The notes: a model not told the origin generated them from the letters alone. A stretch of DNA of 64,000 nt from Glutamicibacter sp. JL.03c (GCF_025854375.1 NZ_CP107575.1:3162001-3226000), one strand, 5' to 3'. Positions 43,312-52,821 are shown, counted from the stretch's first letter. Made by a program: numbers and translations.

Positions 43312-43902
43312 ATGACAGGCACCAGGGGCACCTACCGGAAAACAGCACAACGACGCGAGCAGATCCTCGACGCCGCCTTCACGCTCTTTGCAAAAAACGG
43401 CTACACCGCCAGTTCCGTCAATGAGATAGCGCGCATGGTGGGCATCAGCCAGACCGGTGTGCTGCATCATTTTGCCGGTGGCAAGCTGGCCCTGCTCACG
43501 GCCGTGCTCCAGCAACGAGATGCCTTGGCGGAAGAGAAGCTCCAGGGCAAAACCGGCAGGGACTTCCTCGCCGCGCTCGTCGAAATCTCCCGCGTCCAAG
43601 CACAGCAGCGCGGCGTCGTCCAGCTCTACCGCAACCTGTCCACCGAAGCCGTGGACAGCACGCACCCAGCACACCAGTACTTCCATGAACGGCTGAGGAG
43701 AATCGCCGACGCTGTCACGCAGTCCTACTCGGAAGTCCTGCTCCAAGACGGGCTATTGCCCGGAGTCGAGCCACGCGCCGCGGCCCTCAACACCCTGGCC
43801 ATGACCGAAGGATTGGAAGCCCTCTGGCTGCAAGGCATGGACGTCGACATGGCCGAAGGGATCCGCGACTACATCAACGGCTACCTCCAGCGCCCGCTCT
43901 AG
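43312..43902 (+). CDS. TetR-family regulator
   Basis: 196 residues: helix-turn-helix (about 15-60; ILDAAFTLFAKNGYTASSVNEIA) and a TetR C-terminal ligand domain. It lies between the divergent MFS-glucosidase operon and the rhamnosidase gene 53 bp downstream, so it probably represses both in the absence of a glycoside signal. Probably leaderless. Confidence 0.88.
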   Translation: MTGTRGTYRKTAQRREQILDAAFTLFAKNGYTASSVNEIARMVGISQTGVLHHFAGGKLALLTAVLQQRDALAEEKLQGKTGRDFLAALVEISRVQAQQRGVVQLYRNLSTEAVDSTHPAHQYFHERLRRIADAVTQSYSEVLLQDGLLPGVEPRAAALNTLAMTEGLEALWLQGMDVDMAEGIRDYINGYLQRPL

Positions 43903-43955
43903 GATCCCAGCCCACACCCCCTTGCTCGTGAACCCCGACCCCCCAAGGAACATCC

Positions 43956-46601
43956 ATGACCGTCCGCGTACGCCCCGTCACCATTGAGCACCACCGCGAA
44001 CCCCTGGGCATCGGGGAGGCCGCGCCGCGGCTGTCCTGGATCACCGACACCGCCCTGGGCGGCTGGTTCCAGCAGGGGTACGAGCTGGAAATCAGCAACC
44101 AGGAAACCGGGGAATTGCAGCGCACCGGGCGCATCGACTCCCCGCAGCAGATCCTTATCCCTTGGCCCGCCCAAGAGCTTCCCTCGCGTGCCGCACGGGC
44201 GGTGCGCGTGCGAGTCTGGGGCGCTGATCACGATCCCTCGCCCTGGAGCGAGCCAACGGTACTGGAAACCGGACTGCTTGACCCGGCACTGTTCCGCGCC
44301 TCGGCCATCAGCCCGCACCTGCCTCCCGCGGGCAACAACGGCGAACCCGCGGCCTTGTTGCGCGGGGAAATCGACCTCGCGCCCCGGATCGCAAAACACG
44401 GGCAAATCCGCTCGGCCCGCCTGCGTGCCACGGCCCGGGGCATCATGACGGTGCATCTTAATGGCCAAGTCATCGGCGAGGATGCCCTGAATCCCGGCTG
44501 GAGCAGCTATGACCAGCGCCTGCGCTACCGCACCTGGGATGTCACCGCCGAGCTCCGCCACGGTGCCAACGCGCTGGGCATCCACCTGGCTGATGGCTGG
44601 TTCCGCGGTTTCCTCGGTTTCGGGGGCTTGCGTGGTCTCTACGGCGAGACGACAGCTGCCTTGGCGCAGCTGGAAGTACGGCATGCCGACGGAACACTGT
44701 CCATCCTCGGCACCAATGATTCCTGGCGCAGCACGCTGGGGCCGGTCATCCGAGCGGACCTCTACATGGGGCAGACCACCGATGCCCGGAGCGTGCCCGA
44801 CGGCTGGGACGAACCAGGATTCGATGACAGCGCCTGGACCCCGGTAACGATACAAGCTCTCGAGACCAGCACCCTGGTGGCCCCTGAAGGACCGGCGGTC
44901 AGGCAAACCGGGCTCGTCGCTCCGGTGGCGCGGCTGGTTAGCCCCTCTGGATCCACCATCGTGGATTTCGGCCAGAATCTCGTCGGCCGGCTGAGGGTGC
45001 AGATCCCCGCCATGGGCGCCGGGCAGAAAATCACCTTCCGGCATGCCGAAGTACTGGAACATGGCGAGCTGGGCACCCGGCCCCTGCGCTCAGCCCAAGC
45101 GACCGATGAGTACATCAGCGATGGCAACGCCGCGCAGTGGGAACCCGAATTCACCTTCCATGGCTTCCGCTACGTCCAAGTCGAAGGGTGGCCCGGAGAA
45201 ATGGGCCTCGACGCGCTGCAAGCCGTGGTCCTGCACACCGACATGGCCCGTACCGGCGAGTTCGACTGCTCGGATGAATTGCTGAGCAAACTGCATGAGA
45301 ACGTGGTGTGGAGCATGCGCGGAAATTTCCTCGACGTTCCCACCGATTGCCCGCAACGGGACGAACGGCTCGGGTGGACCGGGGATCTGATGGCCTTTGC
45401 TCCCAGCGCCGCCTACCTCTACGACTGCTCCGGGATGCTCTCCGGCTGGCTCGCCGACCTCGCAGCCGATCAGCTGCCCAACGGCAACGTGCCGGTCTAC
45501 ATCCCCTGGGTGGACGTCGACCCCTCGATGCCTCCCCTTGATGCTGAAGCGGGGTGGGGCGATGCCGCCACCGTCGTGCCGTGGACCCTGTACGAGCGAT
45601 ACGCGGACATCGGCATCCTCGAACGCCAATGGGACAGCATGGAACGGTGGGTCCACGCCATGCTGCGCCGCGCCGGCGATCAGCTCGATTTCGCCAGTGG
45701 CGGGTTCTCCTTTGGCGACTGGCTTGATTCGGCGGCTCCGGATGACCAGCCGTGGGCGGCACGCCTGCCGTGGCAAGCCGTCGCCACCGCCTACCTCGCC
45801 CAGTCGGCGCGGATCATGCGTGACAGCGCGCAAGCCCTGGGGCGCAGCGCGGATGAGCGCTACTATGCCGAATTATTCGAACGCTGCGCGGAACGCTACC
45901 GCCAGGAGTATGTGACCCCCAGCGGAAGAGCTGCTTTCCCCTCGCAAACCGCCTATGCCCTGGCGATCCGATTCGGGTTGCTGTCTGCGCAGCAGCAGGA
46001 GCATGCTGGTGCCCTGCTGGCAGCCCAGGTCGCGGAAGACGGATTCCATATCGGGTCGGGTTTCCTCGGCACCCCGCACATTTGCGACGCTCTGGTGCAG
46101 ACCGGCCAGGCGGCCACCATGTGGCAGTTGCTGCGGCAAGAAGAATGCCCGTCGTGGCTCTACCCGGTAACCATGGGGGCTACAACCATCTGGGAACGCT
46201 GGAATTCGATGCTGCCCGACGGCTCGATCAATCCTGGCGGCATGACTTCCTTCAACCACTATGCCTTCGGCGCGGTGGCCGACTTCCTGCACCGCAGGGT
46301 CGGCGGACTGGCCCCTGCCGCTCCGGGCTACCGCCGTCAGCGGATCGCCCCGGTGCCGACCAAGGACTTGTCCTGGGCACGCACCCGGCTTGAGACTCCT
46401 TACGGCGTGGCCTCCTCCTCCTGGACCCTTGACGGGGAAAGCTTCGCCTTGGAGGTCATCGTTCCCTCGTCAACCTCCGCGGAAGTCTGCCTGCCCGACG
46501 GTTCCGAGCCAATCATCGTGGGCTCGGGAACCCACCACTTCAGTTGCCTCTTCCAGGAAGGGAGCGCAGCGCGCAGCGCCCCGACCTTTGACGCAGCCTA
46601 G
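43956..46601 (+). CDS. GH78 alpha-L-rhamnosidase
   Basis: 881 residues, the usual length for the family. N-terminal beta-domains precede an alpha/alpha-barrel with the catalytic region DVPTDCPQRDERLGWTGD (460-477; general acid probably E470) and a second glutamate E747 in TTIWERWNS. It removes terminal alpha-L-rhamnose, for example from rutin, hesperidin or naringin. No signal peptide is visible, so it is likely intracellular. AAGGA-like sequence precedes ATG 43956. It follows tetR on the same strand. Confidence 0.92.
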   Translation: MTVRVRPVTIEHHREPLGIGEAAPRLSWITDTALGGWFQQGYELEISNQETGELQRTGRIDSPQQILIPWPAQELPSRAARAVRVRVWGADHDPSPWSEPTVLETGLLDPALFRASAISPHLPPAGNNGEPAALLRGEIDLAPRIAKHGQIRSARLRATARGIMTVHLNGQVIGEDALNPGWSSYDQRLRYRTWDVTAELRHGANALGIHLADGWFRGFLGFGGLRGLYGETTAALAQLEVRHADGTLSILGTNDSWRSTLGPVIRADLYMGQTTDARSVPDGWDEPGFDDSAWTPVTIQALETSTLVAPEGPAVRQTGLVAPVARLVSPSGSTIVDFGQNLVGRLRVQIPAMGAGQKITFRHAEVLEHGELGTRPLRSAQATDEYISDGNAAQWEPEFTFHGFRYVQVEGWPGEMGLDALQAVVLHTDMARTGEFDCSDELLSKLHENVVWSMRGNFLDVPTDCPQRDERLGWTGDLMAFAPSAAYLYDCSGMLSGWLADLAADQLPNGNVPVYIPWVDVDPSMPPLDAEAGWGDAATVVPWTLYERYADIGILERQWDSMERWVHAMLRRAGDQLDFASGGFSFGDWLDSAAPDDQPWAARLPWQAVATAYLAQSARIMRDSAQALGRSADERYYAELFERCAERYRQEYVTPSGRAAFPSQTAYALAIRFGLLSAQQQEHAGALLAAQVAEDGFHIGSGFLGTPHICDALVQTGQAATMWQLLRQEECPSWLYPVTMGATTIWERWNSMLPDGSINPGGMTSFNHYAFGAVADFLHRRVGGLAPAAPGYRRQRIAPVPTKDLSWARTRLETPYGVASSSWTLDGESFALEVIVPSSTSAEVCLPDGSEPIIVGSGTHHFSCLFQEGSAARSAPTFDAA

Positions 46602-46717
46602 GATTCCACGGTGACCGGCATTCCCTGAAACCGCCGCGGCCGCGCTGCAAGCGTGCCAAATGCCGGTGTCCATCAGGAAGTGCGGCACCTGCCAGTTCAT
46701 CCTGGGCCACAACGCCA

Positions 46718-46752
46718 ATCGCCCCCAACCATGATCAATGGTTGGGGGCGAT
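46718..46752. terminator. Bidirectional terminator
   Basis: Perfect 15-bp inverted repeat (46718-46732 with 46738-46752), 5-nt loop, between convergent rhamnosidase and permease genes. Confidence 0.8.
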
Positions 46753-46772
46753 GGCTTGTTGCGCGATGGCTC

Positions 46773-48257
46773 CTAGTGCTCGCTGACGCGCTCACTCTCG
46801 TTGCGTTCCAGGGCCACGGAAGCATCATCCTGGGTGCCGCGCTTCTTCAGGTTCTTGCGCACCAGCGGCCAGAGGGCGACGAGCACGGCGGTGGCCAGCA
46901 GGCTGGTCCACACCTGGGTCCGGCCGCTCTCCGAGCTGAGCATGACTCCCAGCACGCCGGCGATGGCGGCAAACAGCAGAATGTTCAGCCACGGGTGCAG
47001 CCAGACCTTCAGCTTCAATCCCGCCACCTCTTCGGGCGTCATCTTCTGGCGCATGCGCATCTGCGTCAGCGCAATGAAGACGTAGACGAACAAGGCCACC
47101 AGGCCGGCAGAATTCATGATGAAGTCGAAGACTCCGGAATCAGGAGCAGCGAAGTTCACGATGGTCGCGATCACTGCACCGGAGGTGGATGCCACCAGCG
47201 CCCACAGCGGGACACCGTTCTTGGAACGTCGGGCCACGAACTTGGGGGCGAAGCCCTGGTCAGCCAGCGCGGCGAACATGCGCGAGGCCGAATACAGTCC
47301 GGAGTTGAGCACCGAAATCACCGCGGTGAAGATCACCAGCTGCATGATCATCGCCGCTCCGGGCAGGCCGAGCAGCTCGAAGACCTTGGTGAATGGGGCC
47401 GCTGCCACGTTCACTGGCTCAGGCAGCTCGTCCCATGGAATCACCATGGTAATGATCAATACCGCGCCAACGAAGAAGAGCAGGATGCGCCAGACCACGG
47501 TGCTGGTGGCCTGCTTGATTCCCTTGGCCGGATTCTCCGACTCGGCGGCGGCCATCACTGCGATCTCGGTGCCGAAGTAGGAGAAAATCACCAGTGCCAC
47601 ACCGGTGAGCGCCACGCCGAAGCCATTGGGGGCGAAGCCGCCGTGCGCCCACAGGTTGCTGACCGACATCGTGGTATCAGGCCACAGGCCCAAGGCAAAG
47701 AGCAGGCCGGCACCGAGGAAGACCACGATGGCCAGGACCTTGATGCTGGCCAGCCAGAATTCGACTTCACCGAAGGTGCGCACCGAGATGGCGTTGGTGC
47801 CGATGAAGATCAAGATCAGGATCAACGACCAGGTCCAGGCGGGGAGGAACGCGAACCAGGAGTTCAGGGTCTCACCGCCAAGCACCGCCTCGTAGGCGAG
47901 CACGCCGACCCAGAAATACCAGTACAGCCAGCCCACCAGGTAGGCGGCCCAGTTGCCGAGCCCCACGCGGGCATATTCCATGAAGGAACCGATCGCAGGG
48001 CGAGCGGCTGCCATCTCGCCGAGCATGCGCATGGCGAGGAAGACCAGCAGTCCTCCGATGAGGTAGGAGATGATGGCGGCGGGTCCCACCGAACGGATAA
48101 CGTTGCCCGAACCGACAAACAGGCTTGCGCCGATGATGCCACCAAGGGTGATCATCATAACGTGGCGTGATCGAAGTCTCTTGGGTTCTGTCCCGGGGTT
48201 GGAGGGATTCTGGGGGTCCGGCTGCGCCGGTAATGGGGGGCCTTGTGTTTCTGCCAT
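46773..48257 (-). CDS. Amino acid permease (APC, AAT family)
   Basis: 494 residues with twelve membrane helices. The helix 1 segment MITLGGIIGASLFVGSG and the FSYFGTEIAVMAAAES segment are typical of GabP/AroP/ProY-like permeases. Imports an amino acid or GABA with protons; the exact substrate is not evident. A GTGAGG site precedes ATG 48257. It stands alone with its own upstream region. Confidence 0.88.
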   Translation of the reverse strand: MAETQGPPLPAQPDPQNPSNPGTEPKRLRSRHVMMITLGGIIGASLFVGSGNVIRSVGPAAIISYLIGGLLVFLAMRMLGEMAAARPAIGSFMEYARVGLGNWAAYLVGWLYWYFWVGVLAYEAVLGGETLNSWFAFLPAWTWSLILILIFIGTNAISVRTFGEVEFWLASIKVLAIVVFLGAGLLFALGLWPDTTMSVSNLWAHGGFAPNGFGVALTGVALVIFSYFGTEIAVMAAAESENPAKGIKQATSTVVWRILLFFVGAVLIITMVIPWDELPEPVNVAAAPFTKVFELLGLPGAAMIMQLVIFTAVISVLNSGLYSASRMFAALADQGFAPKFVARRSKNGVPLWALVASTSGAVIATIVNFAAPDSGVFDFIMNSAGLVALFVYVFIALTQMRMRQKMTPEEVAGLKLKVWLHPWLNILLFAAIAGVLGVMLSSESGRTQVWTSLLATAVLVALWPLVRKNLKKRGTQDDASVALERNESERVSEH

Positions 48258-48379
48258 GGCTGCCTCACTTGGGAAAAGTTCAAACTGCAGGGGTTGTTGC
48301 AGACATTTTGCGTACGGTACAGGATAAGCGTTGACCCTTGAGCGCAGAAATTGTGTGTCGACTCATCCGGGGGCGCCCC

Positions 48380-48397
48380 GGGCCTGCTCGCAGGCCC
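48380..48397 (-). terminator. Hairpin after the ars flavoprotein
   Basis: Perfect 7-bp inverted repeat with a CTCG loop about 30 bp after the stop; no T-run, so weak. Confidence 0.4.
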
Positions 48398-48427
48398 CTG
48401 CAATGCGGCACGCTGGCCCGGTGGCTT

Positions 48428-49840
48428 CTACGTGTTCATGGCCCGCCCGGCCAACTGCGTGTTCCCGTGCAACGTTCCGGTCGGCACCCCGAGGACCACC
48501 GGCTGCGGACCACTGGTGCAGCACGAGGAACCCGTTGGCTCCGGCGCATCGCAGGAGCCAGCCAGATCCGTGGAGCAAACACCCGTCTCCGGCAGTTGCA
48601 GCTCGACCCGGTCAGCGGCGTGGGCATCCCCGGAGAGCGCGGCGGCGATTGAACGCACTTGCTCATAGCCGGTAGCCAGCAAGAAGGTGGGCGCGCGGCC
48701 ATAGCTTTTCATTCCTACGATGTAGAAACCCTTCTCAGGATGCGCCAGCAGCTTTTCACCGTGGGCGCTGACCGTGCCGCAGCTATGGAATTCCGGATCA
48801 ATCAGCGGCCCCAGCTGGCGCGGTGCTTCCACGCTTTCATCCAGATCCAGGCGCAGCTCGGAGAGCATCTGCAGATCCGGGCGGAAACCGGTCGCCGCGA
48901 TAATGCGGTCTACGGCCAGCTCGCGGCCATCCCCTAGGGTCACCGCCAGTTGCTTCCCCGATGTCACGGAGGCGACGGCAACATTTTCCAGCACCTGCAC
49001 GTTGCCGTTCTCCACAAGTCGGCGCAAGCTGGTGCCCAGCTGGCCCCGTGCTGGGAGCTGATCAGCGGCTCCGCCTCCATAGAGGCGGATGGTGTTGGCC
49101 GTCCCGCGCAGTCCCCACAGGATGGTGGTGTCCGGGTATCTCTTCTGCAAGCGGCCCAGGGCGATGATGGTGTTGGCCGCCGAGTGCCCGGCACCGAGCA
49201 CCAGCAGCGACTTCCCGGCCAATTCCGGTTCGTCCGCGCCCAGCGGATCCGGCAAGCCGCCCACGATGAAACCGCGTTCGCGGGCTTCGGCTTCGCCGAT
49301 GGCCTCGATGCCGGCTCGGCCGACCGGGTTGGGCTGGTTCCAGGTGCCGCTGGCATCCACCACGGCCCTGCCGATGACGTCGATCTGGCCCTCAGCGGTT
49401 TCCGCGCGCACCAGGAAGGCCGCGTCATTGCGTCCAGCGGTACGTGCCTTGTCGGCGCCTCGGCCATCTTCCAGCACACGGCTGACCTTCACCACGCGGT
49501 GTCCGTAGCGAATGCGCGGTTCCAATTCAGGATGGGCCGCCAGTGGTTCCAGGTACTCGCGCACCAGCTCGCCGCCGGTGGGCAGCTTGCTGAGCTGAGG
49601 CGCTTCCCAGTCCCCCGCATATCCTTCGCGTGGGTTTTCCAGCAGGCGCCGGGAGGCGGTGTCGATGTTGTACCGCCAGGGTGAGAAGAGCTTGATGTGC
49701 GCCCACTGCTGCATGGCGGCGCCCGCGTGCTCCCCCGCCTCCAGAACCAGGACTTCCTGCCCGCGTTCGCGAAGGTGCGCCGCGGTGGCCAAGCCGACAG
49801 GCCCGGCACCGACGACAATCACTGGATGGGACTGGCTCAT
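48428..49840 (-). CDS. FAD-dependent flavoprotein of arsenic operons, with cysteine-rich tail
   Basis: 470 residues. An FAD fingerprint VVGAGPVGLA (about 9-18) and a second nucleotide site LVLGAGHSAANT (about 215) place it among flavin-containing monooxygenase/thioredoxin-reductase-like proteins found in actinobacterial ars operons. The last 50 residues form an extension with four cysteines, including a CC pair, which might bind arsenite or relay electrons. It is the last gene after acr3 and arsC. Activity is not known from sequence. Confidence 0.78.
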   Translation of the reverse strand: MSQSHPVIVVGAGPVGLATAAHLRERGQEVLVLEAGEHAGAAMQQWAHIKLFSPWRYNIDTASRRLLENPREGYAGDWEAPQLSKLPTGGELVREYLEPLAAHPELEPRIRYGHRVVKVSRVLEDGRGADKARTAGRNDAAFLVRAETAEGQIDVIGRAVVDASGTWNQPNPVGRAGIEAIGEAEARERGFIVGGLPDPLGADEPELAGKSLLVLGAGHSAANTIIALGRLQKRYPDTTILWGLRGTANTIRLYGGGAADQLPARGQLGTSLRRLVENGNVQVLENVAVASVTSGKQLAVTLGDGRELAVDRIIAATGFRPDLQMLSELRLDLDESVEAPRQLGPLIDPEFHSCGTVSAHGEKLLAHPEKGFYIVGMKSYGRAPTFLLATGYEQVRSIAAALSGDAHAADRVELQLPETGVCSTDLAGSCDAPEPTGSSCCTSGPQPVVLGVPTGTLHGNTQLAGRAMNT

Positions 49841-49876
49841 GGAAAGCTCCTTGGCTGGGAAATGGGAGGTTAATGG

Positions 49877-50290
49877 CTAGTTTGCTGGCAGCAACTCAGA
49901 AATCAAGGACTCGATCCGGCTGCGAATTTCATCGCGGATCGGGCGCACCGCTTCAACGCCCTGGCCTGCCGGATCATCCAGCTTCCAGTCTTCGTAGCGC
50001 TTGCCGGGGAAGATCGGGCAGGTGTCCCCGCAGCCCATGGTGATCACGACGTCGGATTCCTTGACCGCTTCGATGGTGAGGATCTTCGGAGTTTCCGCCG
50101 ACATGTCGATGCCTTCCTCGGCCATCGCCTGCACGGCCGCGGGGTTGACGGAATCGGCGGGCGCGGAGCCTGCCGACCGAACCTCGATCCGCCCCTCGGA
50201 AAGGTGCGCAAGGTAGGCAGCAGCCATTTGCGAGCGGCCAGCATTGTGGATGCAGACGAAGAGCACCGAGGGCTTGTTCCTATCAGTCAT
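49877..50290 (-). CDS. arsC: Arsenate reductase, low-molecular-weight phosphatase type
   Basis: 137 residues from ATG 50290. The nucleophile loop VCIHNAGRS has C13 and R19 (CX5R), with C87 and C91 in MGCGDTCP later, as in thioredoxin- or mycothiol-linked ArsC. It reduces arsenate to arsenite for export by ACR3, whose stop is 14 bp upstream. Confidence 0.92.
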   Translation of the reverse strand: MTDRNKPSVLFVCIHNAGRSQMAAAYLAHLSEGRIEVRSAGSAPADSVNPAAVQAMAEEGIDMSAETPKILTIEAVKESDVVITMGCGDTCPIFPGKRYEDWKLDDPAGQGVEAVRPIRDEIRSRIESLISELLPAN

Positions 50291-50304
50291 GATGATGTTG
50301 TTCC

Positions 50305-51420
50305 TTAGGCTGACGTGGTGGCGAGTTGAGTGGAGGGGAAGAATTTGCGTGACCACAGGGCCACGTAGACCAGAGCAACCAGGATGGGCACCTCGATCAG
50401 TGGGCCCACTACCCCGGCGAGGGCCTGGCCGCTGGTGGCGCCGAAGGTCGCGATAGCCACGGCGATGGCCAGTTCGAAATTGTTGCCGGCCGCGGTGAAG
50501 GCCAACGTGGTGGTCCGCGGGTAGCCGAGATTAAGTGCGCGGCCGATGAGCATGCCGGCGCCGAAGACCACGACGAAGTAGGTGAGCAGCGGGATGGCCA
50601 TGCGCAGCACATCCAGCGGCTTGGAGATGATGTTATCGCCCTGCAGGGCGAAGAGCAGCACGATGGTGAACAGCAGCCCGCACAGTGCCCACGGACCGAT
50701 CTTGGGCAGGAACTTTCCTTCATACCATTCGCGTCCCCTGGCTTTTTCGCCAAAAGTTCGAGTCAGGAAGCCGGCCAGCAGCGGGATGCCCAGGAAGACC
50801 AGCACCGAAGCGGTGATGGCGGCGACGGAGAATTGCGCGCTGGTGGTTTCCAGGCCCAGCCAGGATGGCAGGACCTGCAGGTAGAACCAGCCCAGCGCGC
50901 CGAAGGCGATGACCTGGAAGACCGAGTTGATGGCCACCAGCACGGCGGCCGCCTCGCGGTCGCCGCAGGCCAGGTCATTCCAGATGAACACCATGGCGAT
51001 GCAGCGGGCCAGGCCCACAATGATCAGCCCGGTGCGGTATTCGGGAAGGTCTGCCAGGAAGATCCAGGCCAGCACGAACATGAAGGCAGGGGCCAGGATC
51101 CAGTTGATCACCAAGGAAGTGATCATCAGCTTCCTGTCGGCCAGCACGCGACCGGTTTCGTTGTAGCGGACCTTGGCCAGCACGGGGTACATCATCACCA
51201 GCAGGCCGATGGCGATGGGCACAGAAATACCGGCGACGGTGAAGCGGTCCAGTAGCTCGCCGAGCTGCGGGAAGATTCGTCCCAGGCCCAGTCCGGCGGC
51301 CATGGCCAACAGGATCCAGAGGGCGAGATAGCGGTCCAGGAAAGACAGTTTCTGGGCCACAGGGGCTGTATCGGGCACAGGCGCGGCTGTCACTGACTTC
51401 ATCACTCCAAAGATAGACAT
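50305..51420 (-). CDS. acr3: ACR3-family arsenite efflux permease
   Basis: 371 residues, ten membrane helices; LARCIAMVFIWNDLACGD carries the essential conserved cysteine, and FTAAGNNFELAIAVA is a second hallmark. Exports arsenite. ATG 51420 is used; ATG 51402 is an alternative. A promoter TTGACA-N18-CATACT on the minus strand overlaps the ArsR site. Confidence 0.94.
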   Translation of the reverse strand: MSIFGVMKSVTAAPVPDTAPVAQKLSFLDRYLALWILLAMAAGLGLGRIFPQLGELLDRFTVAGISVPIAIGLLVMMYPVLAKVRYNETGRVLADRKLMITSLVINWILAPAFMFVLAWIFLADLPEYRTGLIIVGLARCIAMVFIWNDLACGDREAAAVLVAINSVFQVIAFGALGWFYLQVLPSWLGLETTSAQFSVAAITASVLVFLGIPLLAGFLTRTFGEKARGREWYEGKFLPKIGPWALCGLLFTIVLLFALQGDNIISKPLDVLRMAIPLLTYFVVVFGAGMLIGRALNLGYPRTTTLAFTAAGNNFELAIAVAIATFGATSGQALAGVVGPLIEVPILVALVYVALWSRKFFPSTQLATTSA

Positions 51421-51426
51421 CGACGA

Positions 51427-51470
51427 ACATCGATATCTTGAGTATGATGAAATATATCGACGTTTGTCAA
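51427..51470. promoter_or_regulatory. ArsR operator and acr3 promoter
   Basis: ACATCGATAT (51427-51436) and ATATCGACGT (51454-51463) form a near-perfect dyad. On the minus strand TTGACA (51470-51465) and CATACT (51446-51441), spaced 18 bp, form the acr3 promoter inside it. Confidence 0.7.
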
Positions 51471-51503
51471 TCTCTTAACGGAGCACCCCAGAGAGCGCGG
51501 GAC

Positions 51504-51875
51504 ATGAGCACGCACAACTTGAATGAACCTCCACAGCCGGCCGAAAGCATCGATGCGTCGTGCTGCGTTCCGGCGCACGGCGAGGGCATGCTGCAGCCCA
51601 AGGAAGCCGAACTGCTGGCCGCTCGCTTCAAGGCTTTGAGCGACCCCAATCGCCTGCGCATCCTCTCGATCGTCTCCTCGAACCAAGACGCTGAAACCTG
51701 CGTCTGCGACCTGCCTGGACCCCTGGGGCTCAAGCAGCCCACCGTCTCCCACCACCTGAAAATCCTGGTGGATGCCGGAATCCTGCACCGCGAAAAGCGC
51801 GGTGTGTGGGCATATTTTTCTGTCGTGCCTGGAGCACTGGAATCACTGGGCTCCACACTGCTGCCCAAAAACTAG
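51504..51875 (+). CDS. arsR: ArsR-family arsenite-responsive repressor
   Basis: About 123 residues from ATG 51504; in-frame starts at 51438 and 51444 are possible. Winged helix with LKQPTVSHHLKIL recognition helix. The ETCVCDL segment holds the classic As(III)-binding cysteine pair, and a CC pair occurs near the N-terminus. Divergent from acr3. Confidence 0.9.
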   Translation: MSTHNLNEPPQPAESIDASCCVPAHGEGMLQPKEAELLAARFKALSDPNRLRILSIVSSNQDAETCVCDLPGPLGLKQPTVSHHLKILVDAGILHREKRGVWAYFSVVPGALESLGSTLLPKN

Positions 51876-51890
51876 GCTTGCCTTGCAGGT

Positions 51891-52394
51891 TCAGAGGCGC
51901 AGCTCGTAGAGACAGGTATCCATCCACTGCCCTGCCAGCGGCCCGGACGCGACCTGTGCTATCCGTTCCCGGAAACCCACTTCCCTGAACCCGAGCTTGA
52001 CGTGCAGTTTCCGGCTGGCCTCATTGTGGGTGATAATTGCCGACTGAAGCATCCAATAGCCCTGCGCGATGGCCCTGCCAATGAGCTCTCCCATCAGCGC
52101 CCGCCCTATGCCCTGGCCGGCAGAGTCCGGATCCACATAGATTGAATGCTCGATAACCCCGCGGTAGGCAGGGCGTGCTGAAACCGGCGCGGCCGCAGCC
52201 CAGCCGAGCACATGCCCCTCCAGATCCACCGCGACCAGTGACAGCGCGGGGATTTTCCCGCCAAAGAATGACTCCCGGGTCGGGACGTGGGATTCAAAGG
52301 TAGCCAGCCCGGTCGCGATCCCCTGTCCGTAAATGCGCGAGACATCCTGCCAATGACTTTCGGCCATGCCGGTGATCTGGATTTCTACGCCCTT
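51891..52394 (-). CDS. GNAT acetyltransferase, phosphinothricin/arsinothricin (ArsN) type
   Basis: About 167 residues from TTG 52394; starts up to 52469 are in frame and would overlap the MerR gene. The N-terminal IYGQGIATGLATFES and the acetyl-CoA loop DSAGQGIGRALM match phosphinothricin acetyltransferases. ArsN relatives acetylate arsinothricin, and the location next to arsR supports that reading. It is convergent with arsR. Confidence 0.78.
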   Translation of the reverse strand, partial: KGVEIQITGMAESHWQDVSRIYGQGIATGLATFESHVPTRESFFGGKIPALSLVAVDLEGHVLGWAAAAPVSARPAYRGVIEHSIYVDPDSAGQGIGRALMGELIGRAIAQGYWMLQSAIITHNEASRKLHVKLGFREVGFRERIAQVASGPLAGQWMDTCLYELRL

Positions 52395-52431
52395 CAACTC
52401 CCCCGCAGCCTTCCCTACCCGCCGACCGATC

Positions 52432-52821
52432 CTACTTGGTGCGCAAATCAGCGATGAATGAATCCGCACGCTGCAGGTTCAATTCCAGCTTGTCCCGCTT
52501 GGCGCTGGCTCGCTGGATGTAGTCATCGAGCTTGGCCCGCGCCGCGGTGTCCTGCGGGTTACCGGCGAGCGCGTCCACCGCGTCAAGCAGCTCGCCCATC
52601 TCTTCGAGGCTGAATCCCAGGGGCTTCATCGAGCGAATCACCAGCATGCGCTGCAAGTCCGAATCGCGGTAGATCCGGAAACCGCCTTCGCTGCGGGTGC
52701 TGGCCGGCAACAGCCCCACCTCGTCGTAGTGGCGGATGGTCCGGTGCGAAAGCCCGGTGGCCTCAACCATGTCCCCGATATGCATCGAGCCGCCTGCGTG
52801 CCCCGTTGCCGATTCGTCCAT
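52432..52821 (-). CDS. MerR-family regulator
   Basis: About 129 residues from ATG 52821, which has GGAGG upstream. Helix-turn-helix IGDMVEATGLSHRTIRHYDEVGLL, then a coiled-coil dimerisation helix; no metal-binding cysteines, so an organic ligand is likelier. Divergent from sulP, with a dyad-like AACCCTA/TTAGGTT region near 52846-52867. Confidence 0.84.
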   Translation of the reverse strand: MDESATGHAGGSMHIGDMVEATGLSHRTIRHYDEVGLLPASTRSEGGFRIYRDSDLQRMLVIRSMKPLGFSLEEMGELLDAVDALAGNPQDTAARAKLDDYIQRASAKRDKLELNLQRADSFIADLRTK

